DNA from: Paenibacillus agri
GTDB lineage: Bacteria > Bacillota > Bacilli > Paenibacillales > Paenibacillaceae
Reading direction: 5' to 3'
Length of the DNA stretch: 64,000 nt
Assembly (NCBI RefSeq): GCF_013359945.1
Contig: NZ_JABWCS010000215.1
Span: 124,001-188,000, forward strand
Shown piece after piece: positions 1 through 8,494 of the stretch (position 1 is its first letter; each line of letters opens with the position of its first letter). The translations under genes were made by a program, and so were the position numbers. The notes below the pieces were generated by a model, which saw only the letters and a program-made list of their open reading frames with translations, made no database searches and was not told the origin of the DNA.

Positions 1-458
1 CGGCATTCGTACGCTCCAAGCTTAAAAACCTGCGTAACGGTAACACTGTTGAGCGTACCTTCCGTGCAGGCGAAACTATCGGCCGCGCGATCATCGAAAA
101 CCGTGGTGTACAGTACCTGTATGCCAGCGGTTCGGAGCACGCATTCATGGACAACGAAACTTACGATCAATTCGAACTGTCCAGCAAGCAGCTTGAATGG
201 GAACTTAACTTCCTGAAAGAAAACATGACTGTGAACATTGTAAGCTACCAAGGCGAGATCCTTGGGATCAACCTGCCTACCAGCGTAGAGCTGAAGGTTG
301 CTGAAACTGAGCCAGGCGTGAAAGGTAACACCGCTCAAGGTGCTACTAAATCTGCTAAGCTTGAGACTGGCCACACTGTACAAGTGCCTCTGTTCATCAA
401 CGAAGGCGATGTTCTTCTGATCGATACCCGCGAAGGTAAATACATCTCCCGCGCGTAG
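1..458 (+). CDS. efp: Elongation factor P, C-terminal part (5' end outside window)
   Basis: Elongation factor P relieves ribosomes stalled at polyproline stretches. The reading frame is open from the first base of the window, so the N-terminal part, including the tip loop that reaches the peptidyl-transferase centre, is missing. What is visible matches the middle and C-terminal OB domains, with TFRAGE, the YLYASGSEHAFMDNETYDQ stretch and the ending EGDVLLIDTREGKYISRA typical of the family, about 150 residues of the usual 185. A strong hairpin terminator follows. The gene sits at the start of the efp-yqhV-spoIIIA order known from Bacillus, with an aspartokinase and a few other genes inserted between. 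Identification is secure. Confidence 0.95.
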   Translation, partial: AFVRSKLKNLRNGNTVERTFRAGETIGRAIIENRGVQYLYASGSEHAFMDNETYDQFELSSKQLEWELNFLKENMTVNIVSYQGEILGINLPTSVELKVAETEPGVKGNTAQGATKSAKLETGHTVQVPLFINEGDVLLIDTREGKYISRA

Positions 459-493
459 TCGTAAGGGAGAGTGTTCCATATCAGACTTTATTG

Positions 494-537
494 CGTACAA
501 GCCCCCCGCATTAGCGGCGGGGCTTGTACGTGTTTGG
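494..537 (+). terminator. Rho-independent terminator of efp
   Basis: A GC-rich inverted repeat (CGTACAAGCCCC...GGGGCTTGTACG) lies about 35 bases after the efp stop codon and is followed by a T/G-rich tail. Confidence 0.8.
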
Positions 538-726
538 GTTTCCCGAACAATCATTTTCCTGTTAAAATGGCCCTGTGAGGGGCCTGATTCCGGACAATCC
601 AAGAATTGCCCGGATATTTTTTTGTGAAACCATTAACGCATAACACTAATTTCGTATTATACTGATTTAAAGCGGGAAACTGAAAGCAAGATACTACATA
701 GACCGAAATAGGGAGTGAATGGGACT

Positions 727-1980
727 TTGTCACTTTATGTTATGAAATTCGGGGGCAGCTCCGTCGGCGACATCGAACGTATGAAGCGGGTCGCAGGACG
801 TATTGCACAGAAGCAGGATGAGGGCCACCGCTGTGTTGTAGTTGTATCCGCCATGGGTGATACGACAGATGATTTAATTGATCAGGCGAAGGAACTGAAC
901 GCTCAGCCACCAGCGCGTGAAATGGATATGCTGATGACTACGGGTGAGCAGATCTCTGTCGCTCTGTTGTCTATCGCGCTGCATGGAATTGGCCGGGACG
1001 CTGTGTCCTATACAGGCTGGCAGGCTGGATTCCGTACGGATGAGACGCACGGACGCGCTCGCATTAACGAAATTTTGCCTGGCCGCGTGCTGGAGTCTCT
1101 GGAGAAGAACCAGATTGTCATCGTTGCCGGATTCCAGGGGATGACTGTGGACGGTGAGATCACCACGCTGGGTCGTGGTGGTTCTGACACAACGGCTGTT
1201 GCACTTGCAGCTGCGATCAAAGCAGATGTGTGTGAAATCTACACCGATGTCGACGGGATCTACTCAACTGACCCGCGGATCGTGAAGACTGCGCGCAAAC
1301 TGAAGGAAATCTCTTACGACGAGATGCTGGAGCTCGCCAATCTGGGCGCTGCTGTTCTGCATCCGCGTGCCGTGGAGTATGCCAAACGTCATCAAGTCAA
1401 GCTGGTCGTCAGATCAAGCTTTAACCATAATGAAGGTACTGTTGTGAAGGAGGAAACAAACATGGAGCAGGGAGTAGTGGTAAGCGGTATTGCCTACGAT
1501 AAGAACGTGGCACGGATCAGCATTTTGGGAGTGCCTGATGTGCCGGGCGTACTCGCACAAGTCTTCGGCAAGCTGGCCGGAGAAGGCATCGATGTGGATA
1601 TTATTGTACAGAGTGGCGTGCAAGGGGAGCAAGCAGATTTCTCCTTTACCGTCTCGCTGGATGATCTGGACCGTGCCAAGGGAGTAATCAAGGAGCTGCA
1701 CAGCGCACTGCCATACCGTGAAGTGACCTCCGAAGATAATCTTATTAAAGTATCCATTGTCGGCGCTGGCATGGTCAGCCATCCTGGAGTAGCAGCTCAA
1801 ATGTTCGAGGTAATCTCCAATCAGGGCGTCAGCATCAAGATGGTGAGCACGTCCGAGATCAAGGTATCTTGTGTCATTGAATCCGGCAATCTGCAAAACA
1901 TCATTCAGGCGCTTCACACCGCCTATAATTTGGATACCACTGAGCAAGCTTTTGTTGGCGGACCACAAGACCGCCGTTAA
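727..1980 (+). CDS. lysC: Aspartate kinase (aspartokinase II type, alpha subunit)
   Basis: Phosphorylates L-aspartate, the first step to lysine, methionine, threonine and diaminopimelate. The protein has 417 residues, with the kinase signature KFGGSSVG at residues 7-14, a central TLGRGGSDTTA motif, and two C-terminal ACT domains for feedback control. I chose the TTG at 727 because GGGAG (711-715) lies 11 bases ahead; the in-frame GTG at 715 overlaps that ribosome binding site. A perfect AAGGAGG eight bases before an in-frame ATG at 1462 points to separate synthesis of a beta subunit, as known for B. subtilis LysC. The gene is single, between its own leader and a terminator. No lysine riboswitch fits in the 170-base leader. 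Confidence 0.93.
   Translation: MSLYVMKFGGSSVGDIERMKRVAGRIAQKQDEGHRCVVVVSAMGDTTDDLIDQAKELNAQPPAREMDMLMTTGEQISVALLSIALHGIGRDAVSYTGWQAGFRTDETHGRARINEILPGRVLESLEKNQIVIVAGFQGMTVDGEITTLGRGGSDTTAVALAAAIKADVCEIYTDVDGIYSTDPRIVKTARKLKEISYDEMLELANLGAAVLHPRAVEYAKRHQVKLVVRSSFNHNEGTVVKEETNMEQGVVVSGIAYDKNVARISILGVPDVPGVLAQVFGKLAGEGIDVDIIVQSGVQGEQADFSFTVSLDDLDRAKGVIKELHSALPYREVTSEDNLIKVSIVGAGMVSHPGVAAQMFEVISNQGVSIKMVSTSEIKVSCVIESGNLQNIIQALHTAYNLDTTEQAFVGGPQDRR
1462..1980 (+). CDS. Aspartokinase beta subunit from internal start (nested in lysC)
   Basis: An in-frame ATG at 1462 (codon 246 of the full protein) is preceded by AAGGAGG at 1447-1453 with an 8-base spacer, a far better ribosome binding site than that of the full-length start. 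Translation from it gives a 172-residue polypeptide made of the two regulatory ACT domains only. In B. subtilis LysC (aspartokinase II) the beta subunit arises in exactly this way and assembles as alpha2beta2. The site is visible in the sequence; expression here is inferred. Confidence 0.75.
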   Translation: MEQGVVVSGIAYDKNVARISILGVPDVPGVLAQVFGKLAGEGIDVDIIVQSGVQGEQADFSFTVSLDDLDRAKGVIKELHSALPYREVTSEDNLIKVSIVGAGMVSHPGVAAQMFEVISNQGVSIKMVSTSEIKVSCVIESGNLQNIIQALHTAYNLDTTEQAFVGGPQDRR

Positions 1981-2001
1981 GTTATACGTGAGCACACAAA
2001 C

Positions 2002-2045
2002 AGGGATGTCAGCAGCCATTACGGCTGTTGGCATCCCTTTTTTTG
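2002..2045 (+). terminator. Terminator after lysC
   Basis: AGGGATG...CATCCCT stem with additional pairing (CAGCC/GGCTG) and a T7 run, starting 21 bases after the lysC stop. Confidence 0.85.
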
Positions 2046-2198
2046 CGAAAAAGAAAACGCATTATCTCAGTTGCCCGTATGCTCTTTGGGAAACCTGGAA
2101 AATGTGCATAAATCTACCGGATAAGCATGTGTTTTAAAGGGTAGTCCACGATAATCAACTCTCTCAGTCATATGATACAAGCAGGAGGTGAAAAACTT

Positions 2199-2648
2199 AT
2201 GACTATTCAATTTATTGATTTGAGAGTCTCCAATCAAGCTGCGTCTGATTCGACACCGGTAACTATTCCGCTAGCTGCCACGCCCTTTGTATTCGGTGAT
2301 ATTGGGATTCAGACCGCCGGGGTGTTGCCGGAGAATCATGGCAATGTTCGTGTGCTCTTGTCAGGTTTTGTGAAAACGGAAAATAATCCACAGTTCAATA
2401 CCAACACTATTAATGTCCGCAGAAATGGCACAGTTATTTTTACAACGACTTTTGGGGTGGCGCTCAGCAGAGAAAATGAAATGATTGGATTTAATGCGGT
2501 TGATGTACCCCCGGCTGTGGATGTTGCAACAGGACAGATTCAGTATACCTGCGAAATTTTCACTAATGCTGCTGTTACCGACAACTTGAACAACGTTCAG
2601 GCGAGAAATTTCAGTGGAACAGCGGCCGCTGGCAATTTCACAGGTTAG
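2199..2648 (+). CDS. Hypothetical beta-rich protein, possibly spore surface (exosporium protein C-like)
   Basis: 149 residues, no signal peptide and no membrane segment, rich in Asn, Thr, Val and Gly with alternating hydrophobic residues, as in a small jelly-roll or tail-fibre fold. The N-terminus (MTIQFIDLR) and the NFSGTA ending recall the small exosporium/spore-surface proteins of Bacillus, but this is a weak resemblance judged by eye. The start is the ATG at 2199, with AGGAGGTG 8 bases ahead; an in-frame ATG at 2172 has no such site. It is a single gene between two terminators. Function unknown. Confidence 0.7.
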   Translation: MTIQFIDLRVSNQAASDSTPVTIPLAATPFVFGDIGIQTAGVLPENHGNVRVLLSGFVKTENNPQFNTNTINVRRNGTVIFTTTFGVALSRENEMIGFNAVDVPPAVDVATGQIQYTCEIFTNAAVTDNLNNVQARNFSGTAAAGNFTG

Positions 2649-2676
2649 AAGACTTCCCGAAGTCTATAACAAATAA

Positions 2677-2728
2677 GGCCTGCACGAAAGTGACTTGTGA
2701 GAAAAGTCTCTTCCTGCAGGCCATTTAT
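2677..2728. terminator. Hairpin between convergent genes
   Basis: GGCCTGCA (2677-2684) pairs with TGCAGGCC (2715-2722) around a long loop that holds a smaller stem. It lies between the hypothetical gene ending at 2648 and the yitT-family gene ending at 2762, so it may serve both strands. Confidence 0.55.
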
Positions 2729-2761
2729 ATTCATTTTGAGAGAAAAGATAGGGTGCTATTA

Positions 2762-3628
2762 CTAGCTGAGTCTTCTGAATCTACCCAGAATCTCTACCGT
2801 CTCCAGCACATTGACGAAAGCTTTGGGATCGGTCTCCAGGATCGTCTTCCTAAGCTCTGACAGCTCATAACGGGTTGTGACCGTCATCAGCATGGTATTT
2901 CCCTCGTGGCTGTAGCCACCTTCCGCATTCACTACGGTAACCCCATGGGGCAGGAGCGTGAGCCGATTCAGCATCTTCTCCCGTTCCTTGGTGACGATGA
3001 AGCAGGTCAGTTTGACGTGGCGGATATGTATCATATCCACGACCCGGCTCTTGACGAAGATGCATAGCATGGCATAGAGGGCCGAATCCCAGCTTTTGAA
3101 GAAGCCAAGACTCAGAATCACAATTCCGTCCATTACGAACAGGATCGACCCCATCGGAATATCGTGCTTGCGGGTAATAATAGAGCCAAGAATATCAAAG
3201 CCCCCGGATGAACCACCCACTCGCAGCGCAAAGCCAACACCACAGGCAATAATCACCCCGCCAAAAATACTGGCCAGAATCGGATCTTTGGTCAATCTTA
3301 CCACCGGAATAATCGTCATAAACCAGGTTGTAGCCACCACCGAGAGCATGCTTAGACAGATATACTTCTTCCCCACAGCGACAAAGCCCCACACTAGAAT
3401 CGGTAAATTCATTGCAAAATAAATTATAGAGATATATTTCGGATTGGTTAGATATCCCACTACGGATGCCGCCCCGGCTATTCCTCCGCTTAGTAGCTGG
3501 TGCGGAATCAGAAACAGACGCAGCCCGCTGGCGACCAAAAAGGCCGAAATAATAATAATTGCTACTTCTCGCGCCTGCTTCACAGCAGCTGCGCCACTTA
3601 GTCCTGCCCATAAATTCCGAACGTACAT
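2762..3628 (-). CDS. YitT family membrane protein (DUF2179 C-terminal domain)
   Basis: 288 residues with about five or six hydrophobic segments in the first 190 residues (for example IIIISAFLVASGLRLFLI and VATTWFMTIIPVV) and a soluble C-terminal DUF2179 domain of about 90 residues. This is the standard YitT architecture. Members are integral membrane proteins of unknown transport function. The motif GGSSGGFDILGSI in the membrane part is typical. The ATG at 3628 follows GAGGGGATATCGT on the minus strand; a longer in-frame version lacks a site. It is monocistronic and convergent with the upstream gene. Confidence 0.88.
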   Translation of the reverse strand: MYVRNLWAGLSGAAAVKQAREVAIIIISAFLVASGLRLFLIPHQLLSGGIAGAASVVGYLTNPKYISIIYFAMNLPILVWGFVAVGKKYICLSMLSVVATTWFMTIIPVVRLTKDPILASIFGGVIIACGVGFALRVGGSSGGFDILGSIITRKHDIPMGSILFVMDGIVILSLGFFKSWDSALYAMLCIFVKSRVVDMIHIRHVKLTCFIVTKEREKMLNRLTLLPHGVTVVNAEGGYSHEGNTMLMTVTTRYELSELRKTILETDPKAFVNVLETVEILGRFRRLS

Positions 3629-3854
3629 ACGATATCCCCTCTTTTTTCTTATGTAAAAAAATAAATTTATCATACTGATGATATTTTCTTATCGGAATGA
3701 TCACTATGATTTGTTTCACAGTCTTCCCCTTAATCTTCCCTTTCTTTCCTGTCTAATCCGGGCCCGTCCCGCATATCCATGAATAATGGCTGGAAGTAGA
3801 GAATTCAAAGGGAGCAAGAGTGTTTTTAATATTGTCAGAAGGAGATGAGCGGAT

Positions 3855-4118
3855 TTGGACAAGTATGTAAGCTGGATGGCTGTGTTGAGAATGCTGTCCG
3901 GCAGTGCCGAGATTATAGCTGCGCTGCTTATGCTGAGGCTTAATCAGGTGGATAAGGCGTTGGCTGTCAATTCTACACTGGCTTTAGTTGGACCCACTAT
4001 ATTGATTCTGACCACGGCCATTGGACTTACCGGGATGGCACAGGAACTGTCTTGGGGCAAGCTGGGCTGGATTGGCTGCGGTGTTGCCTTTCTCTTAATT
4101 GGAATTCTAAAAAAATGA
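3855..4118 (+). CDS. yqhV: YqhV family small membrane protein (DUF2619)
   Basis: 87 residues with three hydrophobic segments, matching YqhV in length and in its position directly upstream of spoIIIAA, as in B. subtilis. It starts at TTG with AAGGAGATG about 8 bases ahead. Its role is unknown. The synteny and size make the assignment good even though few residues are diagnostic. Confidence 0.82.
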   Translation: MDKYVSWMAVLRMLSGSAEIIAALLMLRLNQVDKALAVNSTLALVGPTILILTTAIGLTGMAQELSWGKLGWIGCGVAFLLIGILKK

Positions 4119-4127
4119 TAGATGATA

Positions 4128-4157
4128 GTCATATTTGACCGGTACAAGCATAAATAT
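4128..4157 (+). promoter_or_regulatory. Candidate sigma-E promoter of the spoIIIA operon
   Basis: GTCATATT (4128-4135) and CATAAATA (4149-4156) are spaced about 13-14 bases apart, close to the sigma-E consensus (KMATATT, 14-15, CATACAMT). The site lies 45 bases before spoIIIAA, which is a known sigma-E target in Bacillus. Confidence 0.55.
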
Positions 4158-4201
4158 GAACTAAAGCAGAAGAAGTAGAGGACAACTTGGGGGTAGCTTG
4201 T

Positions 4202-5203
4202 ATGGCAAATGACTGGCTTCACTTATTCCCTGAAAAAGTAAGAATGCTGCTAAAAAGCCTTCCTTTGCAACTTTTATCAGCGGTAGAGGAAATCCGGGTC
4301 CGCGAAGGGCGGCCTCTCGAAATCAACTATTCCGGCAAGTATCACTTTCTAAGCGCCGATGGTAGGCTCACGCAAAAGCCAGAGGAAGCTTATCGGCCGG
4401 ATCGTGAGGATAGCCACCGGCTGCTGGATCTGATCAGCAACCATTCCTTGTATACGATGGAAGAAGAGCTGCGGAAGGGGTTCATTACGATTCCTGGAGG
4501 CCATCGGATTGGACTGGCCGGACGAACTGTATTGAGCGGGGGCGGTGTGGAACATCTGCGCGACATCACCGGATTCAATGTACGTATTGCACGTGAAGTG
4601 CCGGGTGTGGCTGACAGTGTGCTTCCTTATCTGCTGGACAAAGGTCGGCTGCGGGTGCTGCATACGCTGATCCTTTCGCCGCCCCAGCATGGCAAGACCA
4701 CACTGCTGCGCGATCTCGCCAGACAGATCTCCGGGGGCAGCCAGAACAGGCAAGGCGGGAGCCGGCAAGGTCTCAAGGTGGGTATCGTCGATGAACGATC
4801 CGAGATTGCTGGAAGCAGACGCGGGATCCCCGCCTTCGATGTAGGCCCACGCACTGACATTTTGGATGGCTGCCCCAAAGCGGAAGGAATGATGATGATG
4901 ATTCGTTCGCTCTCCCCAGATGTCATTATTGCCGACGAGATCGGTCGTCCCGAGGATGCCGATGCCGTAACTGAAGCGCTGCATGCAGGCATTACAGTCG
5001 TGGCTTCCGCTCACGGTAAGGAAGTGGCCGAGCTGGCCCGCAGACCGGGGCTGGGCAGTCTGCTCGAACACAGGATGTTCGAGCGCTATGTGATTCTCCA
5101 CCGCAGTGAGGCGGGATTATCCTTCCGCGTCCTGGACAGTCAGAAGCGTGCGCTGCTTCCCGGCGCACCGGGAGAGCGGACAGGCGGTGAACGCCATGCT
5201 TAA
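4202..5203 (+). CDS. spoIIIAA: Stage III sporulation protein AA (ATPase)
   Basis: Mother-cell ATPase of the SpoIIIA-SpoIIQ channel, related to secretion ATPases (GspE/VirB11 type). 333 residues. The P-loop is SPPQHGKTT at about residues 157-166, with Ser where most P-loops have the first Gly; a Walker B-like VIIADEI follows at about 241-247. I start at the ATG at 4202, with GGGGGT about 8 bases ahead. It is the first gene of an eight-gene operon and overlaps spoIIIAB by 8 bases. Expected only in the mother cell under sigma-E. Confidence 0.95.
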   Translation: MANDWLHLFPEKVRMLLKSLPLQLLSAVEEIRVREGRPLEINYSGKYHFLSADGRLTQKPEEAYRPDREDSHRLLDLISNHSLYTMEEELRKGFITIPGGHRIGLAGRTVLSGGGVEHLRDITGFNVRIAREVPGVADSVLPYLLDKGRLRVLHTLILSPPQHGKTTLLRDLARQISGGSQNRQGGSRQGLKVGIVDERSEIAGSRRGIPAFDVGPRTDILDGCPKAEGMMMMIRSLSPDVIIADEIGRPEDADAVTEALHAGITVVASAHGKEVAELARRPGLGSLLEHRMFERYVILHRSEAGLSFRVLDSQKRALLPGAPGERTGGERHA

Positions 5204-5714
5204 ACTGTTCGGCGCCGTGCTGGTCGTGCTAGCCGGTACATTGGCCGGGTTCCAGCGGGCCAGGCAGTATGCCGACCGTCCCCGGAACATCCGTAGCCTG
5301 ATCGCCGCCCTGCAGCGGCTGGAGACCGAGATCATGTACGGCTTTACGCCGCTGCCGGAAGCGCTGCGGCGGATTGGACAGCAGTGCAAGGAGCCGCTGA
5401 GAGCCTTGTTTGTCCAAGCTGCGGAGGAAATGTCTCCGCCGCATGATCGCAGCGCCGAGGAGGCCTTCGGCCGGGCTATGGAGGCACACTGGAAGGCCGC
5501 AGCGCTGAAGGGCGCGGAGAAAGAAGTTATAAGGCAGCTAAGCTGTACGCTTGGCACCAGCGACAGGTCGAACCAGAGCAACCATATCGCGCTGGCTTTG
5601 CAGCAATTAAAGCAGGAAGAGACGGCGGCCAGAGAAGATCAGGGCAAATACGAAACGATGAGCAAAAGCCTGGGTCTGCTGCTTGGAGCATTGATCGTCA
5701 TTTTGATCTTTTAG
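5196..5714 (+). CDS. spoIIIAB: Stage III sporulation protein AB
   Basis: 172 residues, almost the B. subtilis length (171). An N-terminal hydrophobic segment (LFGAVLVVLAGTLAGF) is followed by a helical domain resembling GspF of type II secretion, and a C-terminal hydrophobic end (SLGLLLGALIVILIF). The start ATG lies inside the end of spoIIIAA, indicating translational coupling. Component of the mother-cell membrane complex. Confidence 0.95.
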   Translation: MLKLFGAVLVVLAGTLAGFQRARQYADRPRNIRSLIAALQRLETEIMYGFTPLPEALRRIGQQCKEPLRALFVQAAEEMSPPHDRSAEEAFGRAMEAHWKAAALKGAEKEVIRQLSCTLGTSDRSNQSNHIALALQQLKQEETAAREDQGKYETMSKSLGLLLGALIVILIF

Positions 5715-5727
5715 CGAGGTGCCAGGA

Positions 5728-5931
5728 ATGAATATTGAAGTGAATGCCATCTTCCAAATTGCCGGCATTGGCATCATCATCGCCATGATTCATACCGTGC
5801 TGAAGCAGATGGGCAAAGAGGATATCGCCCATTGGGTCACAGTCATCGGGTTCGTCGTCGTGCTGTTCATGGTCATCCGCATGCTGGACGGACTGCTCCA
5901 GGAAATCAAAACGATCTTTCTTTTTCAATAG
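5728..5931 (+). CDS. spoIIIAC: Stage III sporulation protein AC
   Basis: 67-residue membrane protein with two hydrophobic segments (IFQIAGIGIIIAMIHTVL and WVTVIGFVVVLFMVI). The ATG at 5728 follows GCGAGGTG; an in-frame GTG nine bases earlier overlaps that site. SpoIIIAC pairs with SpoIIIAD in the mother-cell membrane. Only 13 bases separate it from spoIIIAB. Confidence 0.94.
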   Translation: MNIEVNAIFQIAGIGIIIAMIHTVLKQMGKEDIAHWVTVIGFVVVLFMVIRMLDGLLQEIKTIFLFQ

Positions 5932-5943
5932 GCGCGGCGTGTC

Positions 5944-6333
5944 ATGGAGATCATTCAAGTTGTAGGGATCGGGCTCATGTCGACCATATTGATACTCGTC
6001 CTGAAGGAACAGAAGCCGATGTTCGCCTTCCTGCTCACAGCTGCCACAGGAGTTCTGATCTTTCTGCTCCTGATTGGCAAAATCGGGATGGTCCTCTCCA
6101 CGCTGGAGCGGATCGCCGAATCCTCCGGGATGGAAATGATCTACCTGAAGACCATCTTCAAAATTATCGGGATTTCCTACATTGCCGAATTTGGCGCCCA
6201 GGTGGTGCGTGACGCAGGCCAGGAATCGATTGCCTCAAAGATTGAGCTGGCTGGAAAAATACTGATCATGGTGCTGGCCGTGCCCATTATCAGCATTATT
6301 ATTGAAACGGTCATGAAGCTTTTGCCCGCATAG
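5944..6333 (+). CDS. spoIIIAD: Stage III sporulation protein AD
   Basis: 129 residues, with at least four hydrophobic segments beginning at IIQVVGIGLMSTILILVL. Length and order match SpoIIIAD. The ribosome binding site ahead of the ATG is weak (GGCGCGGCG), which suggests dependence on coupling with spoIIIAC 12 bases upstream. Confidence 0.94.
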   Translation: MEIIQVVGIGLMSTILILVLKEQKPMFAFLLTAATGVLIFLLLIGKIGMVLSTLERIAESSGMEMIYLKTIFKIIGISYIAEFGAQVVRDAGQESIASKIELAGKILIMVLAVPIISIIIETVMKLLPA

Positions 6334-6380
6334 GGTCTTAAATAACTACGAACGCGAAAGAGGAACAGGGAGGAGAAGCC

Positions 6381-7607
6381 ATGCCGGAGCGCCGCAAGTT
6401 TCGCCCTCCGCCGTTCAAAATCATACTGCTTCTGCTCCCCTGCCTCGTGATGCTGTGGTGTGCCGGGAGCGCCGCTGCTTCGCCAGCGCCTACTCCAGCA
6501 GGAAGCTCATCGCCGGTGGATCAATGGGTGAAAAGCCAGGTAGAGAGCCTTCCCAAAGATAAAGTGGACAAATACTGGGATCAGCTGATGAAGGATTACG
6601 GCGGATTTTTCCCGGACGGGGCCACCCCTACCCTCATGGATATGCTGCTGCCAGGTGACAAGGGACTCAGCATGAAAGGGGTGCTGTCAGGTCTCGGGGC
6701 GTACATGTGGCACGAGGTACTGTATAACGGCAAGCTCCTCGTCACCATTGTCATGATCAGTGTGATGAGCATGATCCTGGAGACGCTGCAGACCGCTTTT
6801 GAACGTAAAACCGTCAGTAAAGTCGCGTATACCCTCTGTTATATGGTAGTGCTCGTCATTGCCGTTAACAGTTTCAATATTGCTATCGGTTATGCCAAGG
6901 ATGCGATCGACAGGATGATTGATTTCATGATGGCGATGATTCCTCTGCTCTTCGCGCTTCTCGCTTCTATGGGGAACATCATCACGGTCTCGGTCACTCA
7001 TCCACTAATTGTGTTCATGATCCATACGGTCGGCACCTTAATTCACACCATGGTTTTCCCGCTGCTATTCTTCTCGGCCGTGCTGCATCTGGTCAGCTCG
7101 TTGTCCGAGAAATACAAGCTTACCCAACTAGCCAATCTGCTGCGCAATATCGGTGCCGGGCTGCTGGGGGTACTGCTGACTGTGTTTCTGGGCGTCATAT
7201 CCGTCAGGGGCATTACCAGCTCGGTCACTGACGGGGTTACGATCAGGGCTGCAAAGTATATAACGGGAAATTTTGTTCCGGTCATCGGTAAAATGTTCGC
7301 GGATGCCACGGACACCGTCATTTCTGCTTCACTGCTGGTGAAGAACGCCATTGGATTGTCGGGAGTTATCATTATTTTGTTCCTCTGTGCGTTTCCGGCA
7401 ATCAAAATCCTGGTGCTTGCACTCATCTATAATGTTGCTGCCGCTGTTATGCAGCCGCTCGGCGAGACACCGATCGTAACCTGCCTGCAGACGATTGGAA
7501 AAAGTATGGTGTATGTGTTCGCCGCCTTGGCTGCAGTCTCGCTGATGTTCTTCCTGGCCGTCACGATTATGCTGACCGCAGGCAATGTCACGGTAATGAT
7601 GAGGTGA
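6381..7607 (+). CDS. spoIIIAE: Stage III sporulation protein AE
   Basis: 408 residues, with a cleavable signal (IILLLLPCLVMLWCAGSAAA, then SPAP) and about seven to eight later hydrophobic segments. SpoIIIAE is the large polytopic subunit of the complex. The start ATG has GGGAGGAG ahead. Length and position agree with Bacillus homologues. Confidence 0.95.
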   Translation: MPERRKFRPPPFKIILLLLPCLVMLWCAGSAAASPAPTPAGSSSPVDQWVKSQVESLPKDKVDKYWDQLMKDYGGFFPDGATPTLMDMLLPGDKGLSMKGVLSGLGAYMWHEVLYNGKLLVTIVMISVMSMILETLQTAFERKTVSKVAYTLCYMVVLVIAVNSFNIAIGYAKDAIDRMIDFMMAMIPLLFALLASMGNIITVSVTHPLIVFMIHTVGTLIHTMVFPLLFFSAVLHLVSSLSEKYKLTQLANLLRNIGAGLLGVLLTVFLGVISVRGITSSVTDGVTIRAAKYITGNFVPVIGKMFADATDTVISASLLVKNAIGLSGVIIILFLCAFPAIKILVLALIYNVAAAVMQPLGETPIVTCLQTIGKSMVYVFAALAAVSLMFFLAVTIMLTAGNVTVMMR

Positions 7608-7689
7608 GTGCAGGCGGTGCTTCTGAAGCCGGATTGCAGCAGAGGATTCCGGGATGCAGCATCAGCAGCACACTTTTGGGAGGGAGACG

Positions 7690-8448
7690 ATGACTTGGTT
7701 AAGCGATTGGCTGCGTGAGATCATCCTGGTAGTATTGCTGGCGGCTTTCGTGGAGTTGCTGCTTCCTAGCAAGTCCATGGAGCGTTATGCCAGACTGGTG
7801 CTCAGCCTGTTGATCCTGCTCACCCTGTTGAACCCCGTCGTCTCCTTGCTGAAGGGAGACGCTGCTAAGGAGCTTAGCTTGGCGATGAGTCAGCAAGAGA
7901 AGACAGGCGGAATGTTCACAAGCACTGGCAAGGGGACGGATTCGCTGGAAAAGATTCTGGCGGACGGACAGAAGTTAGCCCAGGGCCGTCAGGAGCAGAG
8001 TCTCAAGCTGGCGGCCGAGGAAGTAGCCGGACAGATGCGAGATCAGATCGCAAGTGAAATGGGCGTACGAGGTGTCCGTGTAACTGTCTCGCTGGCGATG
8101 GGCAAGCCGCCTGGGGGAAACGGTGGAGACGTCCCGGTGATCTCAGGTGTAACGGTAGCGCTGCCTGCAGCCCATTCCCCTTCAGGGGGGAAGGGAGGTG
8201 CTTCCGGCGCAGCGGTCTCCCAGCCGATTGTCATCGCCCCTGTGGAAGCTGTAGAGGTGTCTATAGGAGGCACGCCAAGTGCAGCGCCAGCCCAAACCGG
8301 GCACACGGGAGTAAAGGGCAGTGCCGGCGAGAGCGGGGAATCAAAGGAAGAAGCAAAGTTAATCACTCAGCTGCTGAAGCAAAGATGGGATCTCGATCCG
8401 GAGGTCATCCACATACAAGATCAAAGCGCAGGCGACACAAAGCTGTGA
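7690..8448 (+). CDS. spoIIIAF: Stage III sporulation protein AF
   Basis: 252 residues, longer than the B. subtilis protein (206). Two N-terminal membrane segments (WLREIILVVLLAAFVELLL and LVLSLLILLTLLNPVVSLL) precede a soluble domain. The extra length is a Gly/Pro/Ala-rich stretch around residues 140-225. The ATG at 7690 follows GGGAGGGAGACG; an in-frame ATG 36 bases upstream has no site. Confidence 0.93.
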   Translation: MTWLSDWLREIILVVLLAAFVELLLPSKSMERYARLVLSLLILLTLLNPVVSLLKGDAAKELSLAMSQQEKTGGMFTSTGKGTDSLEKILADGQKLAQGRQEQSLKLAAEEVAGQMRDQIASEMGVRGVRVTVSLAMGKPPGGNGGDVPVISGVTVALPAAHSPSGGKGGASGAAVSQPIVIAPVEAVEVSIGGTPSAAPAQTGHTGVKGSAGESGESKEEAKLITQLLKQRWDLDPEVIHIQDQSAGDTKL

Positions 8449-8494
8449 GGCCAAGCATCGACAATATGCCAAACAATGAAGGAGGGATACAGGG

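Noticed and set aside
459..726. Lysine riboswitch (L box) upstream of the aspartokinase
   Set aside because: After the efp terminator only about 190 bases remain, and I could not find the conserved L-box core or an attenuator hairpin.
1414..2034. Long minus-strand open frame inside lysC
   Set aside because: No ribosome binding site and no recognisable domain; it runs through the lysC terminator and is a shadow of a well-conserved gene.
4349..5101. 250-codon minus-strand frame opposite spoIIIAA
   Set aside because: Composition and position are those of a complementary shadow; SpoIIIAA has clear ATPase motifs on the plus strand.
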